Assembly (NCBI GenBank): GCA_030263665.1
Contig: SZPK01000018.1
Span: 62,001-126,000 of the forward strand
Source: Villigracilis sp024434165
Lineage (GTDB): Bacteria; Chloroflexota; Anaerolineae; Anaerolineales; Villigracilaceae
Direction: 5' to 3'
Length of the DNA: 64,000 nt
Every line of letters begins with the position of its first letter. Position 1 is the first letter of the stretch. Under the pieces are notes generated by a model that worked only from the letters and a program-made list of their open reading frames with translations, was not told where the DNA came from and searched no databases. A program made the translations under genes and the position numbers. Positions 61,273 through 64,000 of this stretch are shown here, in pieces.

Positions 61273-62121
61273 TCATCCCTGTTCGTGTTCGGACTCGAAC
61301 ACATGCGAGTGCATGTTGGCGATCCACTGCTTGCCGTCTTCGGTGAGGCGGAGGTAGACAAGCGCATCCTGGATGTATGGGCTGACCTGTTCCCAATAGA
61401 AGCGGGCGTAATTCTTCCTGAGGTCGTTCGGCGTTTTGTATCCCAGTTTCCCGTTAATGCCAAGCTCTGCAAATTCATAATACAAGGCGGGCGATTTGCG
61501 GAAGTAATCCGGGTCGCCGAGTTGACCGATGAAATCCGCCGCGCGCACCAACCCGCCGAGTCCCTTTGTATCCTTGTAGAAGTCATCCTTAGGGGATGGA
61601 AAGCGCGTCATTTCGATGAGCGAGGCGACCAGTTCGGCATCGAGGTGTCTGGTCATGTCTTCGAGCAGACCCGACCCAAACCGCTCGCGGACGAACAGCT
61701 TGCTGCGGTTGACGTGATACGGGGTAAGCGAAACATCGGTCCAATCGGGCGAGATGTAAATGAGTTCCTCCCCCACGCCGGTGGCAAATTTATCTCTTGT
61801 ATCGTTCCTGCACACGCCGCGCACGTACCCGATGTCGTGGCAAAGCACGGCAATCATGTAGTGCATCCAGTCGCGCGGGGTTACGCCGCCTTCGCGCAGG
61901 TGCTTCCCCTCGATGATCGCCAGCCCCGCCAGCGAGACCATGATGGTATGGTCAATGTCGTGATAGAGCGCGTCGGAGTTCGAGATGTTTTCGAGCGCCA
62001 GCCGTCCGCACCAGGCAACGATACGCCCGAAATCGCTATTGATGTCGCCGTATGTCCTTTGATACGATGTGCGTAACTGCTGGACGAACATATCAATCGT
62101 CAGTTCCTGCCAGTTGATCAT
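61273..62121 (-). CDS. HD-domain phosphohydrolase-like protein
   Basis: 282 residues from ATG 62121 (MINWQELTIDMFV), with AGGAG eight bases before it. H...HD...D metal ligands: YHDIDHTIMVSLAG, VLCHDIGYVRGV and a later Asp in AADFIGQLGDP. This fits metal-dependent HD hydrolases (cyclic-nucleotide or nucleotide phosphohydrolases, PDE-like). Specific substrate unknown. Convergent with the zinc-ribbon gene. Confidence 0.83.
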   Translation of the reverse strand: MINWQELTIDMFVQQLRTSYQRTYGDINSDFGRIVAWCGRLALENISNSDALYHDIDHTIMVSLAGLAIIEGKHLREGGVTPRDWMHYMIAVLCHDIGYVRGVCRNDTRDKFATGVGEELIYISPDWTDVSLTPYHVNRSKLFVRERFGSGLLEDMTRHLDAELVASLIEMTRFPSPKDDFYKDTKGLGGLVRAADFIGQLGDPDYFRKSPALYYEFAELGINGKLGYKTPNDLRKNYARFYWEQVSPYIQDALVYLRLTEDGKQWIANMHSHVFESEHEQG

Positions 62122-62314
62122 AGCGACTCCTGAAATGATAAAATGAAAATGCGGATACAGGCGAAAGTTTACCAGAAACATCCCAAAACATGGCATCCAG
62201 GTGTATTGTGTGCAGCGCAAGACAGTCAGCGATCTATGCTCCCTGCGCTGGGAACGCTCAACGAAGGGCTGCCGAGGTTTTTACACTATATCCAGGTGTA
62301 TTCCGGTTGTATTG

Positions 62315-63250
62315 ATGGATAGATTACCCCTTGTTCTCCTTGTCGGTCCGACCGCCGTTGGAAAAACGGAGATTGCCATTCGGCTGGCACAACGTTTGAA
62401 CGGCGAGATCGTCTCGGCGGATTCGCGTCTCTTTTATCGCGGTATGGATATTGGCACCGCCAAACCGTCAAAGGAAGAGACGGCGCGCGTGCCGCACCAC
62501 CTGATTGACATCGTCAACCCGGATGAAACTCTCAGTCTTGCCGTTTTCCAACGCATGGCACGGGAGGCGGTCGCAGGAATTCACGCGCGCGGCAAACTGC
62601 CGTTTCTCGTCGGCGGGACGGGGCAGTATGTCCGCGCGGTGACAGAAGGATGGCTGCCGCCGGAGGTCAAACCGGATGAGAAGTTACGGGGGGTTTTGGA
62701 GCAAATGAAGGAGGAAAGAGGGAAAGAGTGGCTGCATGCAAAACTTGCGCTTCTCGATCCAGGCGCCGCCTCAGCCATTGACCCGAGAAATGTCCGCCGC
62801 ACGATCCGCGCCCTGGAAGTGATATTTGCCACCGGCAGGAGATTTTCCGAGCAGCGCGGGCAGGGCGAATCACCCTACCAACTCATCACGATTGGGTTGA
62901 CCCGTCCGCGTGAGGAGCTCTACCGCCGCGTGGATGAACGCATCGAAAAGATGTTTGCCGATGGGCTGCTCGAGGAAGTCAAAACCCTGCTCGATATGGG
63001 CTATTCCCCCAGCCTGCCGAGCATGTCCGCGATTGGATATCGGGAATGCGTCCGGGTGGTCAAAGGCGAATGGACAGCAGAGCAGGCAAAGGCGGAGATG
63101 AAGCGCGTCACCCGCATCTTCGTCCGCAGACAGGCGAACTGGTTCAAGGAATCCGACCCGGGCATCTGCTGGTTCCATCCATCTCATGAAAAAACAGCCG
63201 GTGAGATCGAGGCATTCATCCGTAACTCGCTCAAAACTTTGGGGTTGTAA
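62315..63250 (+). CDS. miaA: tRNA dimethylallyltransferase
   Basis: 311 residues from ATG 62315 (MDRLPLVLLVGPTAVGKTEI). P-loop GPTAVGKT, SADSRLFYRGMDIGTAKPS, HHLIDIVNPDE, GGTGQYVRAVTEGW, DPRNVRRTIRALEV and the terminal FVRRQANWFKE all match MiaA, which isopentenylates A37 of UNN-reading tRNAs. The Shine-Dalgarno is weak. A 13-base direct repeat (ATCCAGGTGTATT, 62195-62207 and 62290-62302) lies in the leader. Confidence 0.96.
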   Translation: MDRLPLVLLVGPTAVGKTEIAIRLAQRLNGEIVSADSRLFYRGMDIGTAKPSKEETARVPHHLIDIVNPDETLSLAVFQRMAREAVAGIHARGKLPFLVGGTGQYVRAVTEGWLPPEVKPDEKLRGVLEQMKEERGKEWLHAKLALLDPGAASAIDPRNVRRTIRALEVIFATGRRFSEQRGQGESPYQLITIGLTRPREELYRRVDERIEKMFADGLLEEVKTLLDMGYSPSLPSMSAIGYRECVRVVKGEWTAEQAKAEMKRVTRIFVRRQANWFKESDPGICWFHPSHEKTAGEIEAFIRNSLKTLGL

Positions 63251-63324
63251 TTGACTTTTAAAATTATAAAGTTTATACTTGCCATATAACGTCTTCGCCC
63301 AAACTATCCACTGGAGGAGGAAGC

Positions 63325-64000
63325 ATGGACAGCAAGTTATGGCACAAGAACTACGATAAAGGGGTGCCGACCACAATCGAATACCCCAAAGCGCCGCTAT
63401 TCCATTTTCTCGAAGAAGCCGCGCGCAAATTCCCGGACCGCGCCTGTACGATCTTCAAAGGTGCGGTCATTACTTATCGCGAGATGAACGCCCTGACCGA
63501 CCACATGGCAGCCGCCCTGGTGGACATGGGCGTGAAGAAGGGCGACCGGGTGGGACTCTTTCTTCCAAATACCCCCCAGTTCGTGATTGCATATTTCGGC
63601 ATCCTCAAAGCGGGCGGCGTGGTGGTGGCGGTCAACCCGACCTACCCGCCGGATGAGGTCATCACGCCGGTGAACGACGCGAATATCGAAATCATGTTCA
63701 CGCTGACCCGCTTTTACGAACGGCTCAAGAAGGTGCGTGAAAAATCGAAACTCAAGCGCATCATTGTGACGAATATCAAGGAGACCCTCCCGCCGCTCCT
63801 GCGGTTCCTCTTCACGCTGGCAAAGGAGAAAAAGGAAGGCGACCGGGTCGAGTCGCTTGCCGAAGGCGACGTGTGGATGAAAGACCTGCTGGCAAAATAC
63901 GCCAACTCCCCCAGACCCAACGTGGAAGTCACGCCGGACGATACGGCGTTGTTCCAATATTCCGGCGGGACGACCGGCATTCCGAAGGGCGCAGTTGCCA
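63325..64000 (+). CDS. AMP-dependent acyl-CoA synthetase, 3' end outside window
   Basis: 225 residues visible from ATG 63325, preceded by GGAGGAGG. LFHFLEEAARKFPDRACTIFKGAVITYREMN and GVKKGDRVGLFLPNTPQFV are the usual N-terminal phrases of long-chain fatty-acid CoA ligases; the AMP-binding P-loop YSGGTTGIPKGAV is reached at the window end. It activates a fatty acid with ATP and CoA. Chain-length preference cannot be told from this part. Confidence 0.92.
   Translation, partial: MDSKLWHKNYDKGVPTTIEYPKAPLFHFLEEAARKFPDRACTIFKGAVITYREMNALTDHMAAALVDMGVKKGDRVGLFLPNTPQFVIAYFGILKAGGVVVAVNPTYPPDEVITPVNDANIEIMFTLTRFYERLKKVREKSKLKRIIVTNIKETLPPLLRFLFTLAKEKKEGDRVESLAEGDVWMKDLLAKYANSPRPNVEVTPDDTALFQYSGGTTGIPKGAVA

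Overview
The window (about 57% GC by eye, dense, both strands used) reads like a chromosomal segment of a Chloroflexota bacterium, most likely class Anaerolineae. This assignment is inferred from gene content and style, not from a marker-gene search: many Cys-anchored lipoproteins with Thr/Pro/Glu-rich linkers, a dephospho-CoA kinase with an extra C-terminal domain, a bacterial RNase P RNA, P-protein glycine cleavage genes split in two, an alpha-2-macroglobulin, and oligoendopeptidase/M48/M50 membrane proteases. No rRNA, tRNA, CRISPR array, phage module or complete insertion sequence was seen.

Layout. 1-4.1 kb: minus-strand signalling protein (cut by the window edge), two MacB-type ABC ATPases (one fused to a cyclic-nucleotide-binding domain) and a periplasmic-binding-type lipoprotein. 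4.1-6.1 kb: uppP and tgt. 6.2-8.7 kb: a two-gene type II restriction-modification system (AccI-like). 9-11.3 kb: small lipoprotein, DUF2255, DUF2721 and unknown genes. 11.4-15.3 kb: recJ, an SDR, a beta-propeller lipoprotein. 15.3-15.8 kb: rnpB. 16-21.5 kb: coaE, the c-di-AMP pair cdaA-ybbR, der, DUF3054. 21.5-23.4 kb: ECF sigma/anti-sigma pair and a Nudix hydrolase. 23.4-27.4 kb: glycine riboswitch followed by gcvH-gcvPA-gcvPB. 27.5-28.9 kb: decayed zone with a MazF-type toxin-antitoxin pair, a broken MNT nucleotidyltransferase and three hairpin elements. 29-34.7 kb: alpha-2-macroglobulin interrupted by one in-frame stop. 35-41.8 kb: methyltransferase, DUF1786, glmS, pepF. 41.8-43.5 kb: arsenic operon (unknown Cys-rich protein, arsR, 43-residue membrane peptide, arsM) with three copies of one dyad operator. 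43.6-52.9 kb: TetR-epimerase unit, degV, M48, isochorismatase, M50-TPR, RNase HI, thiosulfate sulfurtransferase with a structured leader, sufE, epimerase. 52.9-55.4 kb: V4R protein, HigBA and DUF5615/DUF433 toxin-antitoxin-like pairs and a GNAT fragment. 55.5-64 kb: smc, rnc, aldo/keto reductase, HD protein, miaA, and an acyl-CoA synthetase cut by the window end.

The most unusual feature is not a gene. Several families of short-unit (7-8 bp) repeats and dispersed palindromes run through the whole window. They sit in intergenic gaps, supply stop codons (gcvH, gcvPB, the ABC-cNMP gene), have entered coding sequences in frame (M48 peptidase, RecJ, DUF1786, Tgt tail), and have entered peripheral helices of two structured RNAs: RNase P RNA and the second glycine aptamer. 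One family has a defined architecture: 8-bp units of form RGTCNNNT, a 5-8 bp spacer, then 8-bp units in the inverse orientation. It is seen twice, both in the gcv operon. It resembles in spirit the short tandemly repeated repetitive sequences of cyanobacteria, and is the best candidate here for something undescribed.
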